Shown in pieces: positions 23,284-31,802 of a DNA stretch of 64,000 nucleotides; positions within the stretch are counted from its first letter, which is position 1; each line of letters opens with the position of its first letter. Below the pieces are notes generated by a model. The model was not told where the DNA came from, did not search any database, and was given only the letters and a program-made list of their open reading frames with translations. The stretch comes from Pseudomonas frederiksbergensis (lineage in GTDB: Bacteria > Pseudomonadota > Gammaproteobacteria > Pseudomonadales > Pseudomonadaceae). The stretch lies in NCBI RefSeq assembly GCF_000802155.2, contig NZ_JQGJ02000009.1:186001-250000 (forward strand), written 5' to 3'. Made by a program: the position numbers and the translations under genes.

Positions 23284-24374
23284 GGCAAATCCCTCTTGTG
23301 ATGTTGGCGGCGCCAGGCGCGCAGGGAGGTGAACAGCAAGAACGCGAGCAGCGCCGGGAGCACGTAGAACAACATCAGCCGTTCAAGCTGGCCGGCCAAT
23401 GGCATGCCGGTCGTGAACGACACCACGTGCAGCCCGTAGGCCGTGTACAAGCCCAGCAACAGCAAGCCTTCGGCGCGGGTGACGCGGTAGCCGGAATAGA
23501 ACACCGGCAGGCACAGCACCGCCACGCCGAGCATCACCGGCAGGTCGAAATCCAGGGCATTGGGCGAGACCGACAGTGGTGTGGGTGCGGCGAGGGCGGT
23601 CACGCCGAGCACGCCCAGCAGGTTGAACAGGTTGCTGCCGATCACGTTGCCCACGGCGATATCCCGCTGGCCGCGCAGGGCGGCGATCAGCGATGTGGCG
23701 AGCTCCGGCAGCGAGGTGCTGACGGCGACGATGGTCAGGCCGATGATGCGCTCCGACAAGCCCAGGTCCGTGGCCACTTCCACCGCCGCCCCCAGCAACA
23801 GGTGGCCGGCGAAAATCAGCATTGTCAGGCCCGCCGCAATCATCAGCACACTCTTGAACCAGGGCATGTGGGCCACGTCGCCCCCCACCGGGTGCGGTCG
23901 CGCCGAATGCCGTGACTGACGCAGCAACAAGCCCAGGTACACCGCCAGGGCCATCAGCAGCAGGACGCCGTCGAGTCGGGTCAGTTCCTCGTTCCAGGCC
24001 AGCACGAACACCAGCAGGCTGGCGCCGATCATCAGCGGGATGTCCAACCGCACCAATTGGCGCGAGACGCGCAGCGGAATGATCAGCGCCGACAGCCCGA
24101 GGGTGACGAGGATGTTGAAGATGCTGCTGCCGATCACGCTGCCCACGGCGATGTCGGCGTTCTGCGCCAGGGTCGCCTGCAGGCTGACGGCCATTTGCGG
24201 CGCGCTGCTGCCGAACGCGACGACGGTCAGGCCGATGATCAAGGGGCGGACCTGCAAGCGTGCCGCCAGGCCGACGGCGGCGCGCACCAGCAGTTCGGCG
24301 CCTGCGATCAGCAACAGCAGGGCACCGAACAGTTCGATCAGGCTGAGCAGCGGTAAAGCGTTGATCAGGGAAAT
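23280..24374 (-). CDS. Calcium/sodium antiporter (CaCA family, YrbG-like), probable ATT start
   Basis: A ~364-residue membrane antiporter with two inverted repeats of the sodium/calcium exchanger domain. The first has GLTVVAFGSSAPQMAVSLQA and GSVIGSSIFNILVTLG; the second has GLTIVAVSTSLPELATSL and GNVIGSNLFNLLGVLG. These are the alpha-repeat signatures, with Q replacing the usual acidic residue in the first (SSAPQ rather than SSxPE). There is no ATG, GTG or TTG near the first helix. An ATT at 24372-24374 has GGAG seven bases upstream and lies just past the RlpA stop. The in-frame ATG at 24464 would lie deep inside the RlpA gene. Confidence 0.8.
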   Translation of the reverse strand: MSLINALPLLSLIELFGALLLLIAGAELLVRAAVGLAARLQVRPLIIGLTVVAFGSSAPQMAVSLQATLAQNADIAVGSVIGSSIFNILVTLGLSALIIPLRVSRQLVRLDIPLMIGASLLVFVLAWNEELTRLDGVLLLMALAVYLGLLLRQSRHSARPHPVGGDVAHMPWFKSVLMIAAGLTMLIFAGHLLLGAAVEVATDLGLSERIIGLTIVAVSTSLPELATSLIAALRGQRDIAVGNVIGSNLFNLLGVLGVTALAAPTPLSVSPNALDFDLPVMLGVAVLCLPVFYSGYRVTRAEGLLLLGLYTAYGLHVVSFTTGMPLAGQLERLMLFYVLPALLAFLLFTSLRAWRRQHHKRDLP

Positions 24375-24390
24375 GGCCGGGCTCCGTCTA

Positions 24391-24768
24391 TCAGTCGTCG
24401 AGGGCTTGCACGCGCACCCGTGCGGTACCGCTGCGCAACATGCCCAGTTGCTCGGCGGCTTCACGGGACACGTCGATCAAACGGCCACGAGTATACGGGC
24501 CACGGTCGTTGATGCGGACCACGACGCTGTCGTTGTTTTTCAAGTTGGTGACTTTCACCCGGGTGCCGAATGGCAGCTGGCGATGGGCGGCGGTCAGGCC
24601 ATGCTGGTCGAAACGCTCGCCGCTGGCGGTGCGCTTGCCATGGTGCCTTGCGCCGTAATAGGAGGCGACGCCCGTCTGGTCGTAGCCGTGTGGATCGACC
24701 GTCCCGCTCTGGCTGGCGCAACCGGCCAGCAGGGACAGCAGGGCGCAGGCGCCGAGGAGACGCTTCAT
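24391..24768 (-). CDS. RlpA-like lipoprotein with double-psi beta-barrel domain
   Basis: A 125-residue protein. The ATG at 24768 gives a lipoprotein signal MKRLLGACALLSLLAGCASQ (lipobox LAGC); an ATG 54 bp upstream would hide it. The mature part is one DPBB domain: TGVASYYGARHHGKRTASGE, FDQHGLTAAHRQLPFG, NDRGPYTRGRLIDVS. The Glu of SGERFD and the His of TAAHRQLP correspond to residues needed for septal lytic transglycosylase activity in RlpA. It lacks the C-terminal SPOR domain of full RlpA, so it is a short paralogue acting in the periplasm at the outer membrane. Confidence 0.85.
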   Translation of the reverse strand: MKRLLGACALLSLLAGCASQSGTVDPHGYDQTGVASYYGARHHGKRTASGERFDQHGLTAAHRQLPFGTRVKVTNLKNNDSVVVRINDRGPYTRGRLIDVSREAAEQLGMLRSGTARVRVQALDD

Positions 24769-24806
24769 CAAAGGGTTTCCCACGTCGGTGTGGTTGTGAG
24801 GATCAT

Positions 24807-24841
24807 TGTGGCGAGGGAGCAAGCTCCCTCGCCACGGGGGA
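24807..24841. repeat. REP palindrome
   Basis: GTGGCGAGGGAGCAAGCTCC and its mirror form a near-perfect 16-bp stem between gatB and the RlpA-like gene, and could act as a terminator for gatCAB. Confidence 0.75.
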
Positions 24842-24874
24842 TTGAGCCAGATTGGAAGGCTGGCTCCATGGCCA

Positions 24875-26320
24875 TCAGCCTTCGAGCTTGCTTTTAAGCA
24901 GTTCGTTGACTTGCTGCGGGTTGGCCTTGCCCTTGGACGCTTTCATGGCCTGGCCGACGAAGAAACCGAACATCTTGCCGCGCTTGGCTTCGTCTGCCGC
25001 ACGGTACTGTTCGACCTGTTCGGCATTGGCCGCGAGCATTTCATCGAGCACGGCGCTGATCGCACCGGTGTCGGTGACCTGCTTCAAGCCGCGCTTCTCG
25101 ATGATCTCGTCGGCGCTGCCTTCACCATTGGCCATGGCTTCGAACACCATCTTGGCGATCTTGCCGGAAATGGTGTTGTCCTTGATCCGCAACAACATGC
25201 CGCCCAGTTGCTCGGCCGAAACCGGCGACTCATCGATTTCCAGGCCCTGCTTGTTCAACAGGCTGCCCAACTCGACCATCACCCAGTTGGCCGCCAGCTT
25301 GGCGTCGCCGCCGATGCTCACGACTTTCTCGAAGTAATCGGCCTGTTCGCGGCTGGTGGCCAGGACGTTGGCGTCATAGCTCGACAGGCCGAACTGCGCC
25401 TGGAAGCGCTCGCGTTTCTGTGGCGGCAGTTCCGGCAGGGTGGCGCGCACTTCATCGAGGAACGAATTCTCGATGACCACCGGCAGCAGGTCCGGGTCGG
25501 GGAAGTAACGGTAGTCGTTGGCTTCTTCCTTGCTGCGCATCGGACGGGTCTCGTCCTTGTTCGGGTCGTACAGGCGGGTCTGCTGGATGACCTTGCCGCC
25601 GTCCTCGATCAGTTCGATCTGGCGCTGGATCTCGCTGTTGATCGCCTTCTCGATGAAGCGGAACGAGTTGACGTTCTTGATCTCGCAGCGGGTGCCGAAC
25701 TCGACCTGGCCTTTCGGCCGGATCGACACGTTGCAGTCGCAGCGCAGCGAGCCTTCGGCCATGTTGCCGTCGCAGATGCCCAGGTAGCGCACCAATGCAT
25801 GGATCGCCTTGACGTAGGCCACGGCTTCCTTGGCGCTGCGCATGTCCGGCTCGGAGACGATTTCCAGCAACGGCGTGCCGGCACGGTTCAGGTCGATGCC
25901 GGTGGCACCGTTGAACTCTTCATGCAGGCTCTTGCCGGCGTCTTCTTCCAGGTGCGCGCGGGTGATGCCGACGCGCTTGACCGTGCCGTCTTCCAGGGCG
26001 ATGTCCAGGTGGCCCTTGCCGACGATCGGCAATTCCATCTGGCTGATCTGGTAGCCCTTGGGCAGGTCCGGGTAGAAGTAGTTCTTGCGGGCGAACACGT
26101 TGTGCTGGCCGATCTCGGCGTCAATCGCCAGGCCGAACATCACCGCCATGCGCACCGCTTCGGCATTGAGCACCGGCAGCACGCCGGGCATGCCCAGGTC
26201 AACGAGGCTGGCCTGGGTGTTGGGCTCGGAACCGAAAGTGGTCGAGCTACCGGAAAAGATTTTCGACCGGGTGGTGAGCTGGGTATGAATCTCCAGCCCG
26301 ATCACGACTTCCCATTGCAT
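24875..26320 (-). CDS. gatB: Aspartyl/glutamyl-tRNA amidotransferase subunit B
   Basis: A 481-residue protein beginning MQWEVVIGLEIHTQL, the conserved GatB opening. It contains the kinase-like cradle (FSGSSTTFG, YFYPDLPKGYQISQ, RAGTPLLEIVSEPD, EGSLRCDCNVSIR) and ends in a helical YqeY-like tail that binds tRNA. GatB phosphorylates and transamidates mischarged Glu-tRNA(Gln) or Asp-tRNA(Asn) using ammonia passed from GatA. It is the last gene of gatCAB, 10 bp after gatA. Confidence 0.97.
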   Translation of the reverse strand: MQWEVVIGLEIHTQLTTRSKIFSGSSTTFGSEPNTQASLVDLGMPGVLPVLNAEAVRMAVMFGLAIDAEIGQHNVFARKNYFYPDLPKGYQISQMELPIVGKGHLDIALEDGTVKRVGITRAHLEEDAGKSLHEEFNGATGIDLNRAGTPLLEIVSEPDMRSAKEAVAYVKAIHALVRYLGICDGNMAEGSLRCDCNVSIRPKGQVEFGTRCEIKNVNSFRFIEKAINSEIQRQIELIEDGGKVIQQTRLYDPNKDETRPMRSKEEANDYRYFPDPDLLPVVIENSFLDEVRATLPELPPQKRERFQAQFGLSSYDANVLATSREQADYFEKVVSIGGDAKLAANWVMVELGSLLNKQGLEIDESPVSAEQLGGMLLRIKDNTISGKIAKMVFEAMANGEGSADEIIEKRGLKQVTDTGAISAVLDEMLAANAEQVEQYRAADEAKRGKMFGFFVGQAMKASKGKANPQQVNELLKSKLEG

Positions 26321-26330
26321 GTGTTTCTCC

Positions 26331-27782
26331 TCAGAAGCCGGTTGGGGTGCGGGTGTGCCAATCAGTATTCAATTGATACTGGTGGGCAACATTCAACAGG
26401 CGGCCTTCCTGGAAATACGGCGCGAGCAGCTGCACGCCCACCGGCAGGCCATCGACGAAACCGGCCGGCATGGACAGGCCCGGCAAGCCGGCGAGGTTGG
26501 CGGTGATGGTGTAGACGTCTTCCAGGTACTCGGCGACCGGGTCGCTGTTTTTGGCGCCGAGCTTCCAGGCCGGGTTCGGCGTGGTCGGGCCGAGGATGAT
26601 GTCGACCTCGTTGAAGGCGGCCATGAAGTCGTTCTTCACCAGGCGGCGGATTTTCTGCGCCTTGAGGTAGTAGGCATCGTAGTAGCCGGCGGACAACGCG
26701 TAGGCGCCGACCATGATCCGGCGCTGCACTTCGGCGCCGAAGCCTTCGCCACGGGAGCGCTTGTACAAGTCGACCAGGTTTTGTGGATTCTCGCAGCGAT
26801 AGCCGAAGCGCACGCCGTCGAAACGCGACAGGTTCGAGGAGGCTTCCGCCGGAGCGATCACGTAGTACGCCGGAATCGCGTGCTGCATGTTCGGCAGGCT
26901 GATTTGCTTGATGACCGCGCCGAGCTTCTCCAGCTCCTTGACGCTGTTGTGGACCAGCTCGGCGATGCGTGGGTCGAGGCCGGCGCTGAAGTATTCCTTC
27001 GGCACGCCGATGCGCAAGCCTTGCAGCGAGCCGTTGAGGCTGGCGCTGTAGTCCGGCACGGGCTCATCGATGCTGGTGGAGTCGTTCGGGTCGAAGCCGG
27101 CCATGCCTTGCAGCAGGATCGCGCAGTCTTCGGCGGTGCGGGCCAGTGGGCCACCCTGGTCGAGGCTGGAGGCGTAGGCGATCATGCCCCAGCGCGAGAC
27201 ACGACCGTAGGTGGGCTTGAGGCCGGTGAGGTTGGTGAACGCCGCCGGTTGGCGAATCGAACCGCCGGTGTCGGTGGCGGTGGCGGCCGGCAACAGGCGC
27301 GCGGCCACGGCAGCGGCGGAGCCACCGGACGAGCCGCCCGGTACGTGCTCCAGGTTCCACGGGTTTTTCACCGCGCCGTAGTAGCTCGACTCGTTGGCCG
27401 AACCCATGGCGAATTCGTCCATGTTGGTCTTGCCCAGGGTCACGGTGCCAGCGGCGGCCAGCTTGGCGACCACGGTGGCGTCGTACGGGGCCTTGAAGTT
27501 GTCGAGCATCCTCGAACCGCAGCTGGTGCGGATGCCTTGGGTGCAGAACAAGTCCTTGTGGGCGATCGGCGCGCCGAGCAGGGCGCCGCTCTCACCGTTG
27601 GCGCGACGGGCGTCGGCGGCCTTGGCCTGGCCCAGGGCCAGTTCTTCGGTGAGGCTGATGAAGCTGTTGAGCTGCGGGTCGAGCTGGGCGATGCGCGCCA
27701 GCAGGGCCTTGGTCAGCTCTTCGGAGGAAAACTTTTTATCGGCGAGTCCGCGGGCGATCTCGGCCAGTGTCATGTGATGCAT
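26331..27782 (-). CDS. gatA: Aspartyl/glutamyl-tRNA amidotransferase subunit A
   Basis: A 483-residue amidase-signature enzyme that releases ammonia from glutamine for GatB. The Ser-cisSer-Lys triad is visible: Lys in PIAHKDLFCTQG, and serines in GGSSGGSAAAVAARL and DTGGSIRQPAAF. The glutamine-binding loop includes FDGVRFGYR. The start MHHMTLAEIARGL could be the first or the second Met; the second (MTLAEI) is the common family start. It lies between gatC and gatB in the gatCAB operon. Confidence 0.97.
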   Translation of the reverse strand: MHHMTLAEIARGLADKKFSSEELTKALLARIAQLDPQLNSFISLTEELALGQAKAADARRANGESGALLGAPIAHKDLFCTQGIRTSCGSRMLDNFKAPYDATVVAKLAAAGTVTLGKTNMDEFAMGSANESSYYGAVKNPWNLEHVPGGSSGGSAAAVAARLLPAATATDTGGSIRQPAAFTNLTGLKPTYGRVSRWGMIAYASSLDQGGPLARTAEDCAILLQGMAGFDPNDSTSIDEPVPDYSASLNGSLQGLRIGVPKEYFSAGLDPRIAELVHNSVKELEKLGAVIKQISLPNMQHAIPAYYVIAPAEASSNLSRFDGVRFGYRCENPQNLVDLYKRSRGEGFGAEVQRRIMVGAYALSAGYYDAYYLKAQKIRRLVKNDFMAAFNEVDIILGPTTPNPAWKLGAKNSDPVAEYLEDVYTITANLAGLPGLSMPAGFVDGLPVGVQLLAPYFQEGRLLNVAHQYQLNTDWHTRTPTGF

Positions 27783-27798
27783 GAGAGGCTCTTTCCCT

Positions 27799-28086
27799 TT
27801 AGTCGATGACTTTCGGAACCAGGTACAGGCCGTTTTCGACCGCTGGCGCGATGGACTGGTAGGCCTCGCGGTTATTGGACTCGGTCACGACGTCGGCGCG
27901 CAGGCGCTGGCTGGCTTCCAGTGGGTGGGCCAGCGGCTCGATACCGTCGGTATCGACCGCCTGCATCTCGTCGACCAGCCCGAGAATGCTGTTCAGGGCA
28001 GAAGTGATGTGTGGAAGATCGGCTTCATTGAGGCCCAGGCAGGCCAGATGAGCGATTTTTTCCACGTCGGAGCGTTCAAGCGCCAT
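27799..28086 (-). CDS. gatC: Aspartyl/glutamyl-tRNA amidotransferase subunit C
   Basis: A 95-residue small subunit that wraps around and stabilises GatA. It begins MALERSDVEKIAHLACLGL and has the conserved LNSILGLVDEMQAVDTDGIEPLAHP segment. It is the first gene of the operon and divergent from mreB across ~215 bp, which should hold both promoters. Confidence 0.95.
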   Translation of the reverse strand: MALERSDVEKIAHLACLGLNEADLPHITSALNSILGLVDEMQAVDTDGIEPLAHPLEASQRLRADVVTESNNREAYQSIAPAVENGLYLVPKVID

Positions 28087-28300
28087 GGGATTCTCCAGTG
28101 GAAAACAAAACGGACGCAGTCTGTCCGTGTGTTAGATTGTCGGAACACTACCGCATTTCTACGGCCCTACGGCCGCGATCTCGGTGTTTGGTGCACAGAA
28201 AAGCGGCCAATTTAACATATTGGCGCCTTGCCCAAAATCCCTGTCGTTGTTAGAGTTTGCCGCACTTTTTTACCCACGCGTTGCCTAGGGTCCCTTTCCC

Positions 28301-29338
28301 ATGTTCAAGAAACTGCGTGGCATGTTTTCCAGCGATCTATCCATCGACCTGGGCACTGCCAACACCCTTATTTACGTGCGCGAGCGCGGTATCGTCCTGA
28401 ATGAACCCTCGGTCGTGGCCATCCGCACCCACGGTAACCAGAAAAGTGTCGTGGCTGTCGGTACGGAAGCCAAGCGCATGCTGGGCCGTACGCCGGGCAA
28501 CATTGCAGCCATTCGCCCCATGAAGGACGGCGTGATCGCCGACTTCAGCGTCTGCGAAAAGATGCTGCAGTACTTCATCAACAAGGTCCACGAAAACAGT
28601 TTCCTGCAGCCCAGCCCTCGCGTGCTGATCTGCGTGCCCTGCAAGTCCACCCAGGTGGAACGTCGCGCCATCCGTGAATCGGCCCTCGGTGCCGGTGCCC
28701 GTGAAGTGTTCCTGATCGAAGAGCCGATGGCCGCTGCCATTGGTGCCGGCCTGCCGGTTGAAGAGGCCCGCGGTTCGATGGTCGTGGATATTGGTGGCGG
28801 TACCACTGAAATCGCGCTGATCTCCCTCAACGGTGTGGTCTACGCCGAATCCGTGCGTGTAGGCGGCGACCGTTTCGACGAAGCGATCATCACCTATGTG
28901 CGCCGCAACTACGGCAGCCTGATCGGCGAATCCACCGCCGAGCGTATCAAGCAGGAAATCGGCACGGCCTATCCGGGCGGTGAAGTGCGCGAAGTCGACG
29001 TCCGCGGTCGCAACCTGGCTGAAGGTGTTCCACGCGCGTTCACCCTCAACTCCAACGAAGTGCTCGAAGCGCTGCAGGAATCGCTGGCGACCATCGTCCA
29101 GGCGGTCAAGAGCGCCCTGGAGCAATCGCCGCCGGAGCTGGCGTCGGATATCGCCGAGCGTGGCCTGGTGCTGACCGGTGGCGGGGCGCTGCTGCGTGAC
29201 CTCGACAAGCTGCTGGCCCAGGAAACCGGCCTGCCGGTGATCGTTGCCGAAGATCCGCTGACGTGCGTTGCCCGCGGTGGTGGCCGTGCGCTGGAAATGA
29301 TGGACAAGCACACCATGGACCTGCTCTCCAGCGAATAA
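28301..29338 (+). CDS. mreB: Rod shape-determining protein MreB
   Basis: A 345-residue bacterial actin that organises lateral cell-wall synthesis. It starts MFKKLRGMFSSDLSIDLGTANTLIYV, with the amphipathic membrane-binding N-terminus and phosphate-1 loop IDLGTANT. It has phosphate 2 in VVDIGGGTTEIA and the adenosine motif in LTGGGALLR. It heads mreBCD; a strong hairpin (29370-29393) separates it from mreC and probably lowers expression of the membrane partners. Confidence 0.98.
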   Translation: MFKKLRGMFSSDLSIDLGTANTLIYVRERGIVLNEPSVVAIRTHGNQKSVVAVGTEAKRMLGRTPGNIAAIRPMKDGVIADFSVCEKMLQYFINKVHENSFLQPSPRVLICVPCKSTQVERRAIRESALGAGAREVFLIEEPMAAAIGAGLPVEEARGSMVVDIGGGTTEIALISLNGVVYAESVRVGGDRFDEAIITYVRRNYGSLIGESTAERIKQEIGTAYPGGEVREVDVRGRNLAEGVPRAFTLNSNEVLEALQESLATIVQAVKSALEQSPPELASDIAERGLVLTGGGALLRDLDKLLAQETGLPVIVAEDPLTCVARGGGRALEMMDKHTMDLLSSE

Positions 29339-29369
29339 GCTGGCGGGATCGCCTATGTTGTTCGCTCCC

Positions 29370-29393
29370 GGGCAGCACTTTGCAGTGCTGCCC
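29370..29393 (+). terminator. Intercistronic hairpin between mreB and mreC
   Basis: GGGCAGCACT / AGTGCTGCCC is a perfect 10-bp stem with a TTGC loop, followed by GTTGGCGTTT. The weak T-run suggests an attenuator or RNA-stability element rather than full termination. Confidence 0.65.
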
Positions 29394-29478
29394 GTTGGCG
29401 TTTATCTTCTGTCATTCGTATCCAGGCCGGTTTGATGCCGTATGAATAAAGAAAACATTTGCCTGGGAGGAGCGGCCT

Positions 29479-30621
29479 ATTAAACCGCTTTTTGCCAAAG
29501 GCCCCTCATTGGGTGTACGCCTGCTGGTGCTGGCCGTGCTGTCGGTTGCGCTGATGGTGGTGGATGCCCGCTTCACACTGCTCAAGCCAGTGCGCAGCCA
29601 GATTTCGCTGGTATTGATGGAGTCCTACTGGATCACCGATCTGCCGCAACGGTTGTGGCAGGGTGTGGCCAGCCAGTTTGGCAGCCGGACCGAACTGGTT
29701 GCCGAAAACGAAAAGCTCAAGACGGAAAACCTGCTGCTGCAGGGGCGCATGCAGAAGCTGGCGGCGCTCACCGAGCAAAACGTGCGGCTGCGCGAGTTGC
29801 TCAATTCCTCCGCGCTGGTCAATGAGAAGGTCGAAGTGGCCGAGCTGATCGGCATGGACCCCAACCCGTTCACTCACCGCATCATCATCAACAAGGGCGA
29901 ACGCGACGGCGTGGTCCTCGGCCAACCGGTGCTCGACGCCCGGGGCCTGATGGGGCAGGTGGTGGAATTGATGCCGTACACGTCCCGTGTGCTGTTGCTG
30001 ACCGATACCACCCACAGCATTCCCGTGCAGGTCAACCGCAATGGCCTGCGGGCGATTGCCAGCGGCACCGGCAACCCGGAACGCCTGGAGCTGCGGCACG
30101 TGGCCGATACCGCCGACATCAAGGAAGGCGACCTGCTGGTCAGCTCCGGCCTCGGCCAGCGGTTCCCGGCCGGTTATCCGGTGGCGACGGTCAAGGAAGT
30201 CATCCATGACTCCGGCCAGCCGTTCGCGATCGTGCGGGCGGTGCCGACGGCTGCTTTGAACCGCAGTCGCTACCTGCTGCTGGTGTTCAGCGACAACCGC
30301 ACGCCTGAAGAGCGCGCCAACGATGCCGCCGTGGCGCAGGAGGCCCAGGATCGCCAGGGCAGCGATTCATCCGCTCCGGTCACACCGACGCCTGCGCCTG
30401 CACCGGCCGCTGTGCCCAAGCCCCAGGCGACAACGCCTGCTGCTGCGGCCCCGGCAACGGTGGCCCCGGTTGCACCCGCCGCGACTCCAGCCCGCCCAGC
30501 CGCCCAGCAGCCGGCGGCCCCACCTGCCAGGCCTGCCACCCAACCTGCCAGGCCGGCGACCAAACCGCCGGCCCCGGCGCCTGCCGCTACGCCCGCCACC
30601 AGGGGAGCACGAGAAGAATGA
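29479..30621 (+). CDS. mreC: Rod shape-determining protein MreC, probable ATT start
   Basis: A 380-residue bitopic protein linking MreB to periplasmic wall enzymes: one membrane helix (residues ~15-33), a coiled coil (~70-105, ENEKLKTENLLLQGRMQKL), then the two beta-barrel domains. It ends in a ~100-residue Ala/Pro-rich tail. Between the in-frame stop at 29443 and a TTG at 29509 there is no ATG, GTG or TTG. An ATT at 29479 is preceded by GGGAGGAGC at ideal spacing and gives IKPLFAKGPSLGVRLL, the expected N-terminus. The TTG start would remove the basic cytoplasmic segment. It overlaps mreD by 4 bp (ATGA). Confidence 0.92.
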   Translation: MKPLFAKGPSLGVRLLVLAVLSVALMVVDARFTLLKPVRSQISLVLMESYWITDLPQRLWQGVASQFGSRTELVAENEKLKTENLLLQGRMQKLAALTEQNVRLRELLNSSALVNEKVEVAELIGMDPNPFTHRIIINKGERDGVVLGQPVLDARGLMGQVVELMPYTSRVLLLTDTTHSIPVQVNRNGLRAIASGTGNPERLELRHVADTADIKEGDLLVSSGLGQRFPAGYPVATVKEVIHDSGQPFAIVRAVPTAALNRSRYLLLVFSDNRTPEERANDAAVAQEAQDRQGSDSSAPVTPTPAPAPAAVPKPQATTPAAAAPATVAPVAPAATPARPAAQQPAAPPARPATQPARPATKPPAPAPAATPATRGAREE

Positions 30622-31106
30622 GCAGTACTCGATCCGGGAACGGCTGGATGGTTTGGCTGACCTTCGCCATTGGCCTGTTGCTCAGTGTTTCACCGCTGCC
30701 GCAGTTCATGGAAATCCTGCGCCCGCTGTGGCTGGCCTTGTTGCTGGCCTTCTGGGCGCTGGCCTTGCCGCACAAGGTCGGCATGGTCACGGCCTGGTGC
30801 CTGGGCTTGGCCGAAGATGTGCTCTACGGCACGTTGCTGGGCCAGAACGCGCTTATCCTGACGTTGATTACGTTCCTGGTGCTGTCGTTGCAACAGCGCC
30901 TGCGGATGTTCCCGATGTGGCAGCAGAGCCTGGTGATCCTGGTGATCTTTGGCCTGGCACAGCTGGTGCAGCTGTGGCTCAGCGCACTGACCGGCAACCG
31001 CCAGCCGACCCTGGCGCTGGTATTGCCGGCCTTGGTCAGCGCCTTGCTCTGGCCGTGGATAAGCTTCGGTTTGCGTGGCTTGCGGCTGCGTTTCAAAATC
31101 AACTGA
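30618..31106 (+). CDS. mreD: Rod shape-determining protein MreD
   Basis: A 162-residue inner-membrane protein with about five helices (GWMVWLTFAIGLLLSV, LWLALLLAFWALALP, ALILTLITFLVLSL and others). The LGLAEDVLYGTLLGQNAL motif is characteristic of MreD. It works with MreC and RodZ in the elongation complex. It starts within the mreC stop (ATGA) and is followed 43 bp later by maf. Confidence 0.95.
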   Translation: MSSTRSGNGWMVWLTFAIGLLLSVSPLPQFMEILRPLWLALLLAFWALALPHKVGMVTAWCLGLAEDVLYGTLLGQNALILTLITFLVLSLQQRLRMFPMWQQSLVILVIFGLAQLVQLWLSALTGNRQPTLALVLPALVSALLWPWISFGLRGLRLRFKIN

Positions 31107-31149
31107 TTCGGTCAGGCATTGGCCCGTACCTTGGAAGGGAGATGTCTTG

Positions 31150-31746
31150 ATGAAACCGCTTTACCTCGCCTCAGGTTCGCCGCGCCGGCGTGAATTGCTC
31201 ACGCAGATTGGCGTGCCGTTTACCGCCGTCAGTGCGGACATCGACGAAACTCCCCTCGATCATGAAACCCCGTCGGCCTATGTCGAACGCCTGGCGCGCG
31301 GCAAGGCCGAGGCCGGGCTGCGAGCCCTGGAAGCCGGTGTGGAGGGCTGCGTGCTCGGCGCGGATACCGCTGTCGTGCTGGATGGAAGGATTCTCGGCAA
31401 GCCGGTCGACCAGGCCGACGCGTTGTCGATGCTCCTGGGCCTGTCAGGTCGCGACCATGACGTACTGACCGCCGTTGCCGTGCTGGATGGCCGGCGCTGT
31501 GAGACCCGGATGGTTCGCAGCCGGGTGCGCTTTCGCCTGATCACGGAGCAGGAAGCGCTCGCCTATTGGGCCAGCGGCGAACCGCGGGACAAGGCAGGCA
31601 GCTATGGTATCCAAGGGCTGGGCGCGGTGTTTGTCGCCGGGCTTGAAGGCAGTTATTCGGCCGTGGTCGGGCTGCCGTTGTGCGAAACCGCAGAATTGCT
31701 CGGCCATTTCGGCATACCCTGTTGGCAAACCTTGAGCGCGCGCTGA
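31150..31746 (+). CDS. maf: Maf-like nucleoside triphosphate pyrophosphatase (YhdE type)
   Basis: A 198-residue Maf/Ham1-superfamily enzyme. YhdE-type members hydrolyse dTTP/UTP and modified pyrimidine nucleotides to monophosphates. It has the nucleotide loop LASGSPRRRELL, the catalytic VLGADTAVVLDG and the C-terminal DKAGSYGIQGLGA. The ATG at 31150 is the family start. Its place between mreD and RNase G is the conserved YhdE position, which supports YhdE over YceF. Confidence 0.93.
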   Translation: MKPLYLASGSPRRRELLTQIGVPFTAVSADIDETPLDHETPSAYVERLARGKAEAGLRALEAGVEGCVLGADTAVVLDGRILGKPVDQADALSMLLGLSGRDHDVLTAVAVLDGRRCETRMVRSRVRFRLITEQEALAYWASGEPRDKAGSYGIQGLGAVFVAGLEGSYSAVVGLPLCETAELLGHFGIPCWQTLSAR

Positions 31747-31802
31747 GCGCCGTCTGACTAGATGCGGCCATAATCGTGAATATGCCTGAACGAGACCCTG
31801 CC

